From positions 38,983,232 through 39,047,231 of the forward strand of contig NC_083587.1 in the NCBI RefSeq assembly GCF_027579695.1: DNA of 64,000 nt, given 5' to 3'. How positions within the stretch are numbered: the first letter of the stretch is position 1; the number at the start of each line of letters is the position of its first letter. The position numbers and the translations under genes were made by a program. The stretch comes from Neoarius graeffei. Lineage: Eukaryota; Chordata; Actinopteri; Siluriformes; Ariidae. This document shows positions 1 through 10,859 of the stretch, piece after piece. The notes under the pieces are model-generated. The model saw only the letters and a list, made by a program, of their open reading frames with translations. It ran no database searches and was not told the origin of the DNA.

Positions 1-109
1 GCAAGCTAAATACATAGATCAGGAAACAATAGAACAGGAAACAACCACAAATTAAAATGTTTTAAGTTAGGGCTAATTTCATGTCAACTGTGCTGATGTC
101 ATCGAACAG

Positions 110-420
110 TGGGTTGTGGTCTTCGTGTGGGTTTTGGAGGCCAGTCAGGCAAGTCATCTGGGTCTATTTTCACCATCTGGTAACCAATATTTGTCAGCTG
201 CCTCTGAAACACAGACATACAACATTGACAGAAAACAGGGAGCAAACATAGCATCACAATCACTAAGCCCAGGACCGGGATGGTGGATAGAATCAGAGTC
301 TTCCATCCACTGAACTAACATGATCAGCTGTCTTCAACTCCTCCATGTTCATCTGCTCATAATTGTTCAGCAACCTTGCGCATCTTCTTCAGTGCCTCAA
401 TGATGTTACCAAGTTAACCC
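110..420 (-). pseudogene. Retroviral env transmembrane-subunit remnant
   Basis: On the minus strand, from about 312 down to 107, an open stretch encodes a hydrophobic segment (LILSTIPVLGLVIVMLCLLP), then a CQCC cysteine cluster and a polar tail ending DWPPKPTRRPQPTVR before a stop. That is the layout of an Env membrane anchor with palmitoylatable cysteines and cytoplasmic tail. Upstream (about 312-420) a short coil-like stretch lies in another frame. Only about 230 bp separate this from the region just after integrase, so nearly all of the surface subunit and the ectodomain are deleted. Confidence 0.55.
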
Positions 421-649
421 TTGCCCTTCTTGATGTGTATTGGTGCTCAGAGGGCAGGCACGCCCTATCAGCCCTCGTCCCACCTCACCGGGACTTGGAG
501 GAAACTCGAAACCCTAAGACTTATCTATTGGCTAGACACTGAAATACTCTTCCCTATTGAGGGTGCGTGCGTGATTGATGTGATACTCGCACTGTTCCAT
601 GTAGTGATGCCTTTCTTCCTCACGAGCTTTAGTCAGCGTCTGGTCACTT

Positions 650-3600
650 AGGCCTTCCTCTTCCTCCTGCTCAGCCGGTTCAGGAACCCTCCTGCAGTGG
701 CTAGCATGGATCCACGTCACTCTGCCCATGACCTTCACTGCAGTTGGGGTTGCAAGCAGGACCTGGAATGGGCCATTCCACCATGGCTTGTTCTACTTGG
801 TTCATCGGAAATCTTTCACCACTATCCAATCCCCTGGTTGTAGATCGTGCAGAGGTCCCTCAGCGGGCTTGGGAAGTGCTTCTTTTACCTGTTTGTGGAT
901 AGATTTCAAAGCAGAGGACAACGTTGCACAGTAATTCAACATTGCATCACCACACAGTGTGGTGTCCGGCAGTGTTCCTTGGGCTGGCCCTATCCCTGTG
1001 TTGGGTACTCATCCAGACAGAATTTCGAATGGGCTTAACCCATGTTTAGGCCTAGTTTGCATCCTCATTTGTGTGAGTACTACAGGGAGGACCTCTGTCA
1101 ATCCTAGCCCTGTTTCTGCACAAGCTTTGCTTAGTTTATTTTTAAGGGACCCATTTTCCCTCTCTACTGCTCCCGCACTGGCAGGATGGTAGGCACAAAT
1201 GTTGTTTCAGGTCTATCCCTAGGAATGCTCCTATTTTCTTTAGGGCTGCATTAACAAAGGGTGTTCCATTGTCACTTGAGATTTTGCTAGGTATACCCCA
1301 CCTAGGAATTATATCTCTCAGGAGTGCTTTGACTACTGCCTCTGAGTCTTGTTTAGCTGTGGGAAATACTTCAACCCATTTTGAAAACGTCAACTATTAC
1401 CAGGCAATACCTTTTCCCTTCACTAGGTGTCAGTTCAATAAAGTCCATTTGGAGGTGATCAAATGGTTTGTCTGGTATTGGGTGTGCTGCTTAAGTTAGT
1501 TTGATACCTTGACCTGCATTATTTTGTGCGCATATCAAGCATTGCTTGCAAAATTTCGCAGCATAATTTGAAAACCCCTCTGTGAACCATCTCTTTGTTA
1601 CTTCTGCTACCATCCCCCCTTTTGACACATGGGTGAGCCCATGTGCCAATTTTGCATAGAAAGGGAACATGTATTTTGGTAGACAGGGACGGCCCGAGGG
1701 ACAAACCTAGACCAAGTTTGCAAAGATACAGCCTGCTTGTTCCCAGACTCGTCTCTCGTCCTGGGTGGCAATGCTCTGAAGGTCTGCTAGCTGTAAACAG
1801 GGGGTAGAAACCTGAGGAAAAGCAAGGTTAGAGGGTGAACTGGAAGCTGAGGCTGCACACTTAGCTGCCGCATCCGCCTCGGCATTTCCTTGAGACACAA
1901 GATTCAGTATTGTTAGTATGTGCAGCACACTTACACACAGCAATGGCTCTAGGGAGTAGAATAGCATCCAACAACTCAGAGACCAGTTTATGATGTGCAA
2001 TGGGAGATCCTGTGCTAGTGAGAAAATTTCTGTGTTTCCAAATGGTGCCAAAATCGTGCACAATGCCAAATGTGTACCTGCTGTCTGTAAAAATATTGAC
2101 AGATTGCCCTGCAGCCAATTTGCATGCCTCGATAAGGGCACAGAGCTCTGCGGCCTGCACCGACAGGTTTGAGGGCAGACACGACACCTTGAGGACCTCG
2201 TGATCTGAGACTACGGCAAAACCTACTTTGTTCTTTCCCATCTCTGGGTCTCTGGAGGCTGAACCATCCACATAGAGGACCATGTCTGGATTTTCCAAAG
2301 GGTCACTCTTTAAGTCTGCCCTGGGGGAACAAAAATCGTTAGTGAAAGCAACACAGTCATGTGGCTCTCCATCGTCCTCTGTAGGGAGAAGAGAGGCAGG
2401 ATTCAGAACAGTACAACATTTCACAATTATGTTAAGCATATCAAGTATGACAGTGTTATACTTCAACCATCTCTGTGCTGACAAATGTGATGTCTTTTTC
2501 TCCAACAGAATCAGGGAGACAGCATGTGGGACCAAAAGGGTGAGGTTAGAATACCCCACAATATTTCTGGAGGCAGTTACCGCCTTTTCAGCTGCAGCAA
2601 CTGCACGCAGGCAAACAGGAAGTCCAGCCATCACTGGATCCAGCCTGCTGGAGAAGTAGGCTACAGGTCTCAATCTATCCCTGTGTTTCTGCAAAAGAAC
2701 AGAGGTCATAAAATCCCTTCTTTTCATCTACAGTTTGAACAAATGGTTTATTGGGGTCAGGCAGTCCCAGAGTGGGGGTGGTCTGCAGAGCGCTCTTTAG
2801 GAACATCAGGTGCGTGTGGGACAACCACAGCATTGACTGCTTGCAGATCTTGGACAAACCTCCACTCATCGGGCTGGGACAGTTTTCTTGCCTTCTTAAC
2901 TGGGAAAATAGGAGTGCGCACTGGATAGTCCTGGCAAGGAACAATTACATCTGCCTTCAGCAATGAATCAAAGACCGGTCTTATACCTGTGATTGCCTCT
3001 GGTTTGAGTGGGTACTGGGTCTGTCTAGGCCTGAAATCTGATTTGGGGGTGATCACCACTGGTTCAGCATTCTTTATTAGGCCTACATCATGTTTACCCT
3101 TCACCCAAATGGAATTTGGAACTCCCGCCAATTTGGGCTGCACCTCTGCTAGAGTTATGCCTGTGGAAACAGAGACAAACAGACCACTATGGCCGGGGTC
3201 CCCAGGATCCCGGTTTTCAGTGATTAATATTACGCTGCGCTTAACATGCACACACATAGCATGACTTTGTTTGTAGACCCCAAGCTTTTGGCAAAACAAG
3301 ACACTAGGGTCCTCTGTTTGGGACCATTCGTTGCCATTGGCTGTGCACTTCTTGACCCACTCCCCCACGTCTTTCCAATGGGTGGCTCGTGGCTTTGCTA
3401 ATGAGACATGGGGTATAGAATTAATGATGTCAAAGAAATCATGCTGGCAGCAGTCGACCTCAGAGTCCTCTGACACGAGGCTGCATATAACATGTTTGAG
3501 AACACTGCGATGAACATTGATGCAGCTGTTCGGACAACGGGTAAAAAGGACCTGCACAGCGCAATAATGTTTAGACCAATATGTAGTTTTGAGGGTCAAT
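650..3600 (-). pseudogene. Retroviral pol remnant: RT fragment, RNase H, integrase
   Basis: Minus-strand blocks in order. RT N-terminal fingers at about 2800-3080, with RQTQYPL and VPCQ motifs. A junction near 2806 jumps from the first RT palm motif straight to the connection region (ALQTTPTLGLPD), so the segment that holds the catalytic YxDD is gone. RNase H at about 1861-2330 keeps VDGSA, an AELCALIEA helix and TDSRY (the D-E-D set). Integrase follows: a zinc-finger-like CxxC block near 1510-1600, a core with SKWVEVFPT and SSDNGTPF at 1142-1393, and a C-terminal domain near 650-860 ending WIHASHC. I did not find a clear protease DS/TG motif. Several stops and frame changes confirm a dead gene. 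Confidence 0.82.
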
Positions 3601-4084
3601 CTTTCATGTGCATGGGGGTCTGCAAACCAAGTCTTTTCAAACTCTACATCTTGACCTTGATGAACATGTGCTGTGCAATGTACGTAAATCTTCCTCTTTC
3701 ATATAATCAGTGTCAATGGATGAGGCGTTCAAGTGTGCGAGCTGTACAAGGTGTTTGGGAGTTTGTGTGAGTTGATCTGAGCAGAGCTGCCAGACATACA
3801 CATACAGGGGGCTTCCAAACCCATACTGCACACCGCACATTTCACTTACTTCAGGTGTATCTATCTGGACTGGTGTATTGGGCGTTTCTGTGTAGTCTTG
3901 CTGTTGCATGCAGGTGCTGCTACTAATGTGTTTAACGTCATGTGAATGTTCCTGTCTATGTGTATGTGTATCATCAGGTGTGTGTGTTACCTCCCCTGTT
4001 CTCTGTGTGGGGCCCGTTCTCAGAGTCCGCCCATCAGTCTGCTTTGCTGTACTCCTCACAGGGCCTCTGGCTGCTACTGTGGAG

Positions 4085-5472
4085 ACAATCTCGAGCAATG
4101 TGTCCCTTCTGATTGCAGTTGTAGCAGGTTGCGCCTTTTATCCAGGACGAGTCACCCCAGGTCGTCCTGTCTCGGCCCCTACCTCGACCTCTTCCTCTTC
4201 TTCTTCCTCTTTCTCCAGGCTGAACAGTCTAGAAAAGAGTGAGAGTGGCGGCGTGTACGTCTTGGTCGCTTTGTGCCAACTTTGTCTTCTCCTTCTCTTT
4301 CAGCAGCTTTTCTGCATGCACAGCATACTGCTCGATCTTGGTGAGGCTGGCGGTTTCCCACAGGAGACAGAGCTGCTTTACTGACTTGGCCACTGCTGGA
4401 TTCATACCGTTCATGAAACTGTTCCGCAAGTGCGCTTCCCAGACCTCAGGAGTGTCTTCCACTCCAGCCAGGATCACGGGCCTGGTCAGGCCACTGTGTT
4501 TTTTTTTTTTCATGTGTGGCAGTGAGATGGGCGAGAAATGCTGACACCACTTCACCATCATCTTGCTTACACATACTGATCTTAGTAATGTCTATGTTCA
4601 AGGGAAAGCACTGTCCAGACGAGCACAGAGAGCAGTGATGGTATCTCTGTACTCACCATTGCCAGCCGTGCTCCAGTCTGGTGTAGTCATTCGCTGGTCA
4701 GCTTCTGGCCACTCTTTGGAAACTTTGTTCCAATCTATACCCATCTTGATCATGAGTAGGCAGCGAAGTTCATGGGTGGTTGGTCGGAATTCTCTGCAAA
4801 ATATCAACAGTTCATTACCAAATCTCTTTCCTCCCACCTCTCTCACGTTGGGAAGAGAAGCCATGCTTTCCTTCATATCAGCTGTCATCCAGGGTCTGTG
4901 GACTAGAAGCACGCTGTCAGCTCCAGCCACTTCCACCATTGGAAGATGAAGGACTTCAGACTTTAGGTTACGGCCTTGTGGACCCACTGGATCTCGTGTG
5001 TGATGGAGAAGCAAGGGGAGGCGCTGATGCTGGAGGCGGCTGGTAGGCTGGAGGAGATTCCAGAGGCTCAGTTTTTTTTCTTTGTCTTGACTTCTCCACT
5101 TCTCTGTGGGTGAGGCGCTTGTGGGAATGATGCTCCGCCTTGCTGAGGAGGCACTGTGTGTCGGGGTGGTGGGGCAGACTCCTGGTCAGGGTCCATCTGA
5201 AATTTCAAACACTGAGAAGAGGGTGAGAGTCCTGCCTGTCATTTCTCTCTTTTGTACTCTCTCTTAAGTGTTTCTTCTTTCCATGCAGAAAACACCCTCC
5301 AGTCCCCTAAGAACTTAACATTATCTGCAGACTCTTGTTTTCCCTTCCGTTTCAACTTTTCTTCTAACTGTTCTATCTGCCTGGGACTAAAACTGCCCTT
5401 TTCAGGGAATCCTGAGTCCTTTACCCATATATCAAACTGTGCCAAATAATCCTCGCAATATGAGGTTTTCAT
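4085..5472 (-). pseudogene. Retroviral gag remnant with one CCHC zinc knuckle
   Basis: Minus-strand blocks at 5239-5472 (N-terminal, begins MKTSYCEDYL), 4598-5014 and 4229-4561 (capsid-like) are in different frames, so the gene is frameshifted. At 4085-4126 a nucleocapsid knuckle is intact: C-x2-C-x4-H-x4-C, with residues CYNC..GH....C. The capsid C-terminal block contains a long acidic/lysine-rich helix before the knuckle, as in class I Gag. Gag would package RNA and build the particle; this copy cannot make a full product. The capsid assignment rests on position and general character, not on a profile search. Confidence 0.7.
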
Positions 5473-5889
5473 AAACTGGATGTTTGGGCTGTCATAGGAA
5501 CATCCAATTCTTATTATAGCACATGTAGCTTCAGGCTTACTTGCTTCTTCCTTTCCTTAACTTACCGTTTCTGTTCCTCATTGTACACTATTATATCAAT
5601 AGGTTGTGACAACAATGGCTGAGTTTTTTATTAGGATCACAAGAAGAACAAGTTGGACTATGTCCAAAAATGCGACACAATAATCCTTTAGGTGTGTTCT
5701 TATTAGTAAACAATTTATCTGACATTTGCCTTAAACTAAAGTAGGTATCAAGTAGGTTAGCCGTTACCTAGTCATCACTTGGGTGGATTTTCTCTTACAC
5801 AACCCAATAAACTACTCATGGGTTATTGTCTCAAAATTGTGTTTTATCCGTTTCAGCAAACATATTGATGGTACCACAGCTTAGCAGTC

Positions 5890-6035
5890 CTCCTGGGCTT
5901 GGACAAACTTCTGTCCATCTCTTATATCAGTCTTCATTGACTAGGACAAATCTCTGTCCGTCTCTTATATCATTCTTTAAATACTAGGACAAATCTCTGT
6001 CCATTTCTTGTATCATTCTTAAAATACTGTTTCCA
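5890..6035. repeat. Tandem repeat, about 50-bp unit, in the retroviral leader
   Basis: Three diverged copies of a unit containing GGACAAATCTCTGTCC followed by RTYTCTTRTATCATTCTT occur at about 5898, 5943 and 5990. They lie between the LTR and gag. This may be an expanded leader repeat of the provirus; no function can be assigned. Confidence 0.6.
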
Positions 6036-6174
6036 CTAATTTCTTTACACAAGAATGCAAAGTTATCACTTACGATGACCTGGTCTCTTGTCCAAGTTCT
6101 CAGCTCTGCACCATAGCCTTGGGAGTGTTCCGTCGTCCAAGGATCAGACGCATAGGGCCCACCCAGCCAGGGGA

Positions 6175-7323
6175 TAGAGGTCTGTGCGGGTCGGATTTTT
6201 CAGTCCCGCTCGTGCCCGCATTGTGCAGTCCCACTCCCGCTCGCGCCCGCAAAGAATTATGATTTTCAGTCCCGCTCCCGCCCGCGCCTGCCATATTTTG
6301 TCCCGCCCGCAAATCCCGCATGATGCAGACGTTCGTGTTATTTCTCAGGAAAGTTCTTGTCTTCACACAGCGTGATGGTGCCCCGCCCCCTACTTTGAGT
6401 GGATTTGAGCATAAATATCTACAGCTCACGTTTGTTATTGTTTACCTTGTTTCTGAATTCAGCATGTAGTATCTTTAATAATAATAATTAGTGCTGTTAA
6501 ACGATTAAAATATTTAATCACAAATTTTTATCATATGAGAAACCATTATAATACTCTGATCAGCCTAAAAAAGTTAATGGGCTTGCTTTGTACCAATATG
6601 TGTGTGGGGGGGGTTTATTTTAATTTTTTTTTTTTTTTGCAAAGCAAAGCTAGTAAAAAGAAGTGAATTGATTTAGTGCTTGCATTAGTCTGCAACTCTA
6701 ATCAGAGAGACAGGTTACACAGTGACGGTAGGCTTGACTCAATGCTATCCCAGAAATCCTTCCTGTAATATGCAAATTGGCCGCCTCTGATTGGACAGCC
6801 AAATTTGCATATTACAGGAAGGATTTCTGGGATAGCATTGAGTCAAGCCTACCGTCACTGTGTAACCTGTCTCTCTGATTAAAGTTGTAGACTAACGCAA
6901 CAAGTAAATCAATTCACTCATGGTTTTCTTACTAGCTGGGTGTGAACTGGGAGTCATTAAAATTATCAAAGAATTTTGCCTTAGGGTAATCCATGGCAAG
7001 TTTAAGATACTGTTTCTCAATCAATCTGGCAATCTGACTTTCTCTGCGAAATTAGGCATCTTAAAATGTTTTTATTAATGCCAAATAAAATATCCAGCAC
7101 AAATTATATATGATAGACATAAATTAATAATTTATAAATTTTATTTCAAGCACGTTTTTAGTTAGCGGGACTGCAGCTTATCACCGCTCCCACCCGCGCC
7201 GCATATGTGCACTCCCACTCCCGTCCGCGCGCGCAATGAGCTTTCAAAATTTGTCCCGCGCCGCACTGCTTTGCGGCGGGTCCCGCGAGTCCCGCGGGAC
7301 TCCCGCGGGAGTGCAGGGCTCTA
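6175..7323. mobile_element. Non-autonomous hAT-type MITE inside the retroviral leader
   Basis: An exact 8-bp duplication, CCAGGGGA, flanks the segment (6167-6174 and 7324-7331). The ends are inverted and imperfect: TAGAGGTCTGTGCG at left and, read inward, TAGAGCCCTGCAC at right. An 8-bp duplication with TAGAG termini is typical of hAT elements. The subterminal parts are rich in CCCGC blocks (6200-6310 and 7180-7315). No transposase reading frame is visible. A long foldback (6648-6937) is nested inside. Confidence 0.78.
6648..6937. repeat. Foldback, about 130-bp inverted arms
   Basis: The arm 6648-6782 is repeated in inverse orientation at about 6798-6937, with a loop of about 15 bp containing CCTCTGATTGGACA. 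The inner part (CTATCCCAGAAATCC, then TCCTGTAATATGCAAAT) is nearly identical in both arms; the outer part has small differences. There is no coding potential. It may be a separate foldback element within the MITE or part of its body. Confidence 0.8.
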
Positions 7324-7339
7324 CCAGGGGACACCAAAT

Positions 7340-7807
7340 TGTAATGGAAATTTCTAATAAACACTTCAGAACGCTTAGCAGTCGTCTTTTCAGTTATTTA
7401 TTATAGTAGATCATATAAAGATATATAAAATAGGAAAGGAAAGAGAAGAATAGAAGAAGAGTAGAAGACACCACTTCAGTGATGCCAAGAGTACGCGCAC
7501 TCTGAGTTGTGTTTTAGTGGCTGTTATCTATTATACTCTAAAGGCATTCACTTACTGCTTGCATCTTCACGTGATTGGCTCAAGATTTTCTATGAAGCTT
7601 TGTTAAAGCGTGCACCTGGCGTACTCTGGTATGTGCAGGCGGATGCATAGTTATGGAGAACTCAGGTACCCTGCTTATCACCAGCCAAGGCCACAGAAAG
7701 ACAATTACAACATGGGAAAAACATCTTTCTCAGTACACTAAGCTACTTTAACTCAACATACAGAAACACAGAGAATAATAATGTTCGTCCATTAAATTTC
7801 CCTCACA
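7340..7807 (-). repeat. 5' LTR of the endogenous retrovirus
   Basis: The 468-bp segment begins TGTAATGGAAATTT and ends AAATTTCCCTCACA on the plus strand, an imperfect terminal inverted repeat bounded by TG...CA as in retroviral LTRs. On the coding (minus) strand an AATAAA polyadenylation signal lies near 7390-7400 and AT-rich TATA-like sequence near 7410-7430. Immediately inside the LTR the minus strand reads ATTTGGTGTCCCCTGG, a plausible primer-binding site that starts TGGTG; I could not assign the tRNA. The outer edge is 57 bp from the GIMAP exon donor. Confidence 0.72.
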
Positions 7808-7864
7808 AACATTAACTAACAGTATTTACAGTACAGTACCAAACTGTGAAAGGCATGAACTTAC

Positions 7865-8644
7865 TGTGTGGACTCTTCACATCGACCATCCGTATTGAGC
7901 TGAAGGAACTGTTCTGTTTGGGCCGAGCTCCGAGCTCACGCCTCTCTTTCACCTCTTTTGAGTTTGAGTTCTTATCAGTAGCTTCAGCTGTAACCGGATT
8001 CTGCGCTTTCTCCTCCTGCGACATGGAACTGAAGTGCCCTCCCTCCTCAGCCACCATCTTCTCCACCTTCTCAATCAGTTGTGGGACCTGCGTGCGCTCT
8101 CCAAAGGCATCATTGTTGACAACATGGTATCTCTTCTTGCACTTGTCCAGCACCCACTGCAGTGCACTACCTTGGCGCTGGATATATCTCTCGATTGGCA
8201 TGTTCTTCAGCACCTCTGCCCATGTAAACACCACAATGGTATGTCTCCACACAGCCTCACCAAATGGCACCAAGTTCTCCTCAATTCTTGCCTGGTCCAT
8301 GTCTGTGAACATGCCTACAGGCACAACGAGCAGGAAAGCATGCGGCCCTGGTGGGCACATAGCCAGGCTACGAGACAGCTCTTGTTGATAAGCAGCTGGA
8401 GTGGTCGGAGCTGAAAACCAGCCCGGCGTATCCACAACGGTCAGCTTGCGGCCGTAGCGCTCTGCATCCCGCTTCACTGAAAATTCAGCTGCTCGTTCCA
8501 GCCGAAACTCTTCATGCCCCAGGATAGTGTTTCCAGTCAGGCTTTTCCCAGGCCATTGCCAGCCCAGAAGGATAAGGCGCAGCTCAGAGAGATGGTTCGA
8601 AGCAGCTAATTTTTTCTTCTTTTCAAGATCAAAATGATAATTTC
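7865..8644 (-). CDS. GIMAP/AIG1-family GTPase exon (partial gene)
   Basis: This exon encodes most of an AIG1 (GIMAP) GTP-binding domain, a family of immune-associated GTPases that assemble on lymphocyte membranes. Visible motifs, in order: a P-loop GWQWPGKS followed by LTGN, the G3 box VVDTPGWF, the family-typical LLVVPVGMFTD and the VVFTWAEVL block at G4, then the NNDAFGERTQVPQL segment and a helix ending in a charged tail. The exon starts after a minus-strand acceptor (polypyrimidine, then CTTACAG, at about 8645-8651) and can end at a strong donor A|GTAAGT at 7864. The frame stays open past the donor to a stop at 7812. Upstream exons are not recognised. The two tryptophans in the P-loop and the altered G4 box are unusual, so nucleotide binding may be impaired. 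It could be a pseudogene. Confidence 0.8.
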
Positions 8645-9061
8645 CTGTAAGAAAAAAATTGTGATGCTGAGTGCAAATATGAAGGTTTTTAAACCATCCA
8701 GTTCTTTTTGAAAATCTAACAGTAGCAAGCAAAAAATGATGGGGTTGTTTCATGATTATATAGAACAATAATTATGAACACTTTACATTGCTGCCTGCAA
8801 CTAAAAATGATACAAAATCTCTAAAACAAACACTCAATTAGATATCATCTTTTGCACCACCACTGACCAGATGTTTCATTAGTGGTAGTAGTGCTACCTG
8901 CTGCGTCACTGTGCTTCCCTATGGAAAAGTTGTTCTTAAAAGATATATTTTTCCTAAGAATGAAGAACAGCGCAGGGATTTGACCTTTCGGTTTCCTTTT
9001 GTTACCATTTATACAAGGACATGGAAAGGAATTTTTGGACAGATCATTTTTTTTTGTACTG

Positions 9062-9119
9062 TGTGAGTGAGTGAGTGAGTGAGTGAGTGAGTGAGTGAGT
9101 GAGTGAGTGAATGAGTGAG
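9062..9119. repeat. (GTGA)n microsatellite
   Basis: About 13 uninterrupted GTGA/GAGT units, ending with one variant unit (GAATGAGTGAGA). Confidence 0.95.
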
Positions 9120-10158
9120 AGGAGAGGAATCCAGAAAGTAACTGTGGTGTAGTTCAGTAATAAAAATGTTAGAGGGGGTTCCAGTGAAACAGAACATTTC
9201 AGAGAGGAAAAAAATAATAATCCTTTGGCAGAGTGCATCTAAGGCCGTCATGAAAGCACTTGATATCTGAAATGCTTGATTATGTAATTAATAGCTGTAT
9301 TCAGAACACAGTCATTCAATGGGGTTCTAAAGTTCCAGGAAGTGCAGCCGAGTCCCTTCTCTTTACACTTCCTCACTTCTTTGCTCCTATAGCAGGTGGT
9401 GATGTGCACAAAGAGGTCATTAATGTTATGGCCAGTGCTGTTGAAGCATCTTGCCACTGATTGAGCGTGTGTTTTTTTTTTTTTTTTTGGTTCTCCAAGC
9501 ACCTTCATACCATCAGAATGAAGGATTTCTCCAAAGGTATCCAAAATCTCAAAAACATTCAAGTGATTGAAAAAGCAGCAATTTACTACATCACCACTGA
9601 CAATGAATAAAATATATGGCAGACAAGTTGACACAGCACTGCTTCAATTATTCATCAATACGGTGTGTGTGTGCATGAGCAAGAGAAATGATGCAGTGGC
9701 AAGGTATGGTTCGGATGCATCATAGGAAGAGACAAGCATCTTTCTATTTTTAACTCAATTTCTTGGGATTCTATTTCTGCTGCTACATATACTTTACTCT
9801 TCTGCTCCCAGATCCCCCAAAAACAAACCGTGTCTTTTACACATAGTCTTTTATTTTAATTCAAAACAATATATGAAGGCAGATGCAATAGCAATATGGA
9901 GCTGTCTTATTTCAAATGTCAGAAAAACAGGTTAAAACAGAAAGATGCTCTATGAAACAACCAGGTAGACAGGAACGATTTCTTATACAAATCCGACAAA
10001 AGTTAACAGCGTTAACATAATTTTCAACTCACTTTAACATTTGTGATTGAGCATTGCAGCTGAAATATTGACGAGGATGCAGGTTTGGTACTTCAGTGCA
10101 AATTTTATACTTTTGGCAAAGCTTCCATTGAGAGTATGTCCATATTTTATTACCTGAC

Positions 10159-10159
<1 letters not shown>

Positions 10160-10208
<49 letters not shown>
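10160..10208. repeat. (TG)n(AG)n microsatellite
   Basis: About 18 TG units run directly into about 6 AG units. Confidence 0.95.
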
Positions 10209-10384
10209 TTAGTGATGTTTGGTAGGGTAAAGCTGTGTGTGAGCATGTGCTAAATCAGTCTTTTCTCCCTGTACTGGAGTCATAGTCACAAGACCCTACT
10301 GCTCTATAGACCGAGAGAAAGTGAAAAGGACAGTAAAGCTGGTGCAACGACTCCACCTACAGGCCCAAGGGCATGCAAATTCAT

Positions 10385-10386
<2 letters not shown>

Positions 10387-10425
<39 letters not shown>
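10387..10425. repeat. (GT)n microsatellite
   Basis: About 19 uninterrupted GT dinucleotides. Confidence 0.95.
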
Positions 10426-10427
<2 letters not shown>

Positions 10428-10770
10428 ATGCTTTCAGTAATGTTAAAAAGGACTACTCTCATCATGCAGTGCATAGTATTAAACAGCAGGATCATTTTTT
10501 TCATTGAAGAGTGAAATTAAAATCACTTCCATGCTACAATTAGAAGGCAATATCCAGTGATGATATGCAATACTGATCTCCTACTGAGTAAGTGTAGTCC
10601 AAAATGGAGCACTGTGTAAATGGTGTATAGAATGATATTTAAGACTAAAACCGATCATTTATTTGGATCATGAACTGCATGTCTCAAAGCTGGAGTAGAA
10701 GATAGAAATGAATGTGTGTTGTTGAGATATTTCAAGGATACTGTGTGTGTATTTATTCTCTATTTAGCAT

Positions 10771-10859
10771 ATATCCATCCATCCATCCACTGGGCTCAAA
10801 CCCAGAACCTTCTTGCTGTGAGGCAACAATTCTAACTACTACACCACCGTGCCACCCCA
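10771..10859 (-). mobile_element. SINE fragment, tRNA-like head only
   Basis: Read on the minus strand it matches the head of the window's abundant SINE: GGCACGGTGGTGTAGTAG (A-box region), then CACAGCAAGAAGGTTCTGGG and a B-box-like GGGTTTGAGCCC. The body is missing, and the fragment ends in a short (GGAT)n run (10771-10790). It is more diverged than the other copies. Confidence 0.75.

Larger units (their letters stand above)
1..7807 (-). mobile_element. Class I endogenous retrovirus, decayed, 3' end beyond left edge
   Basis: A proviral remnant reads right to left: 5' LTR (7340-7807), leader, gag-like region (about 4100-5470), pol remnants (about 650-3600) and a short env transmembrane remnant (about 110-420). 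The order, the CCHC knuckle in gag and the gamma/epsilon-type RT, RNase H and integrase blocks place it with class I retroviruses. All coding regions carry frameshifts or stops, and the RT core and most of env are deleted, so it cannot encode a virus. A hAT-type MITE (6175-7323) sits in the leader. The 3' LTR would lie left of position 1, so LTR divergence and the outer target duplication cannot be read here. Confidence 0.88.
8645..10770. other. Non-coding stretch with simple repeats
   Basis: This is probably intron or spacer upstream of the GIMAP exon on the minus strand. It contains a (GTGA)n tract, two GT-type microsatellites and a poly-T run at 9472. An open frame at 9248-9634 (minus) resembles no family I know. 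I see no further gene. Confidence 0.5.

Noticed and set aside
3908-4384. 158-aa plus-strand frame in the retroviral gag region
   Set aside because: It is antisense to gag; the CCHC knuckle lies on the minus strand.
9248-9634. 128-aa minus-strand frame
   Set aside because: No recognisable domain, a translated poly-T run in the middle, and no splice context.
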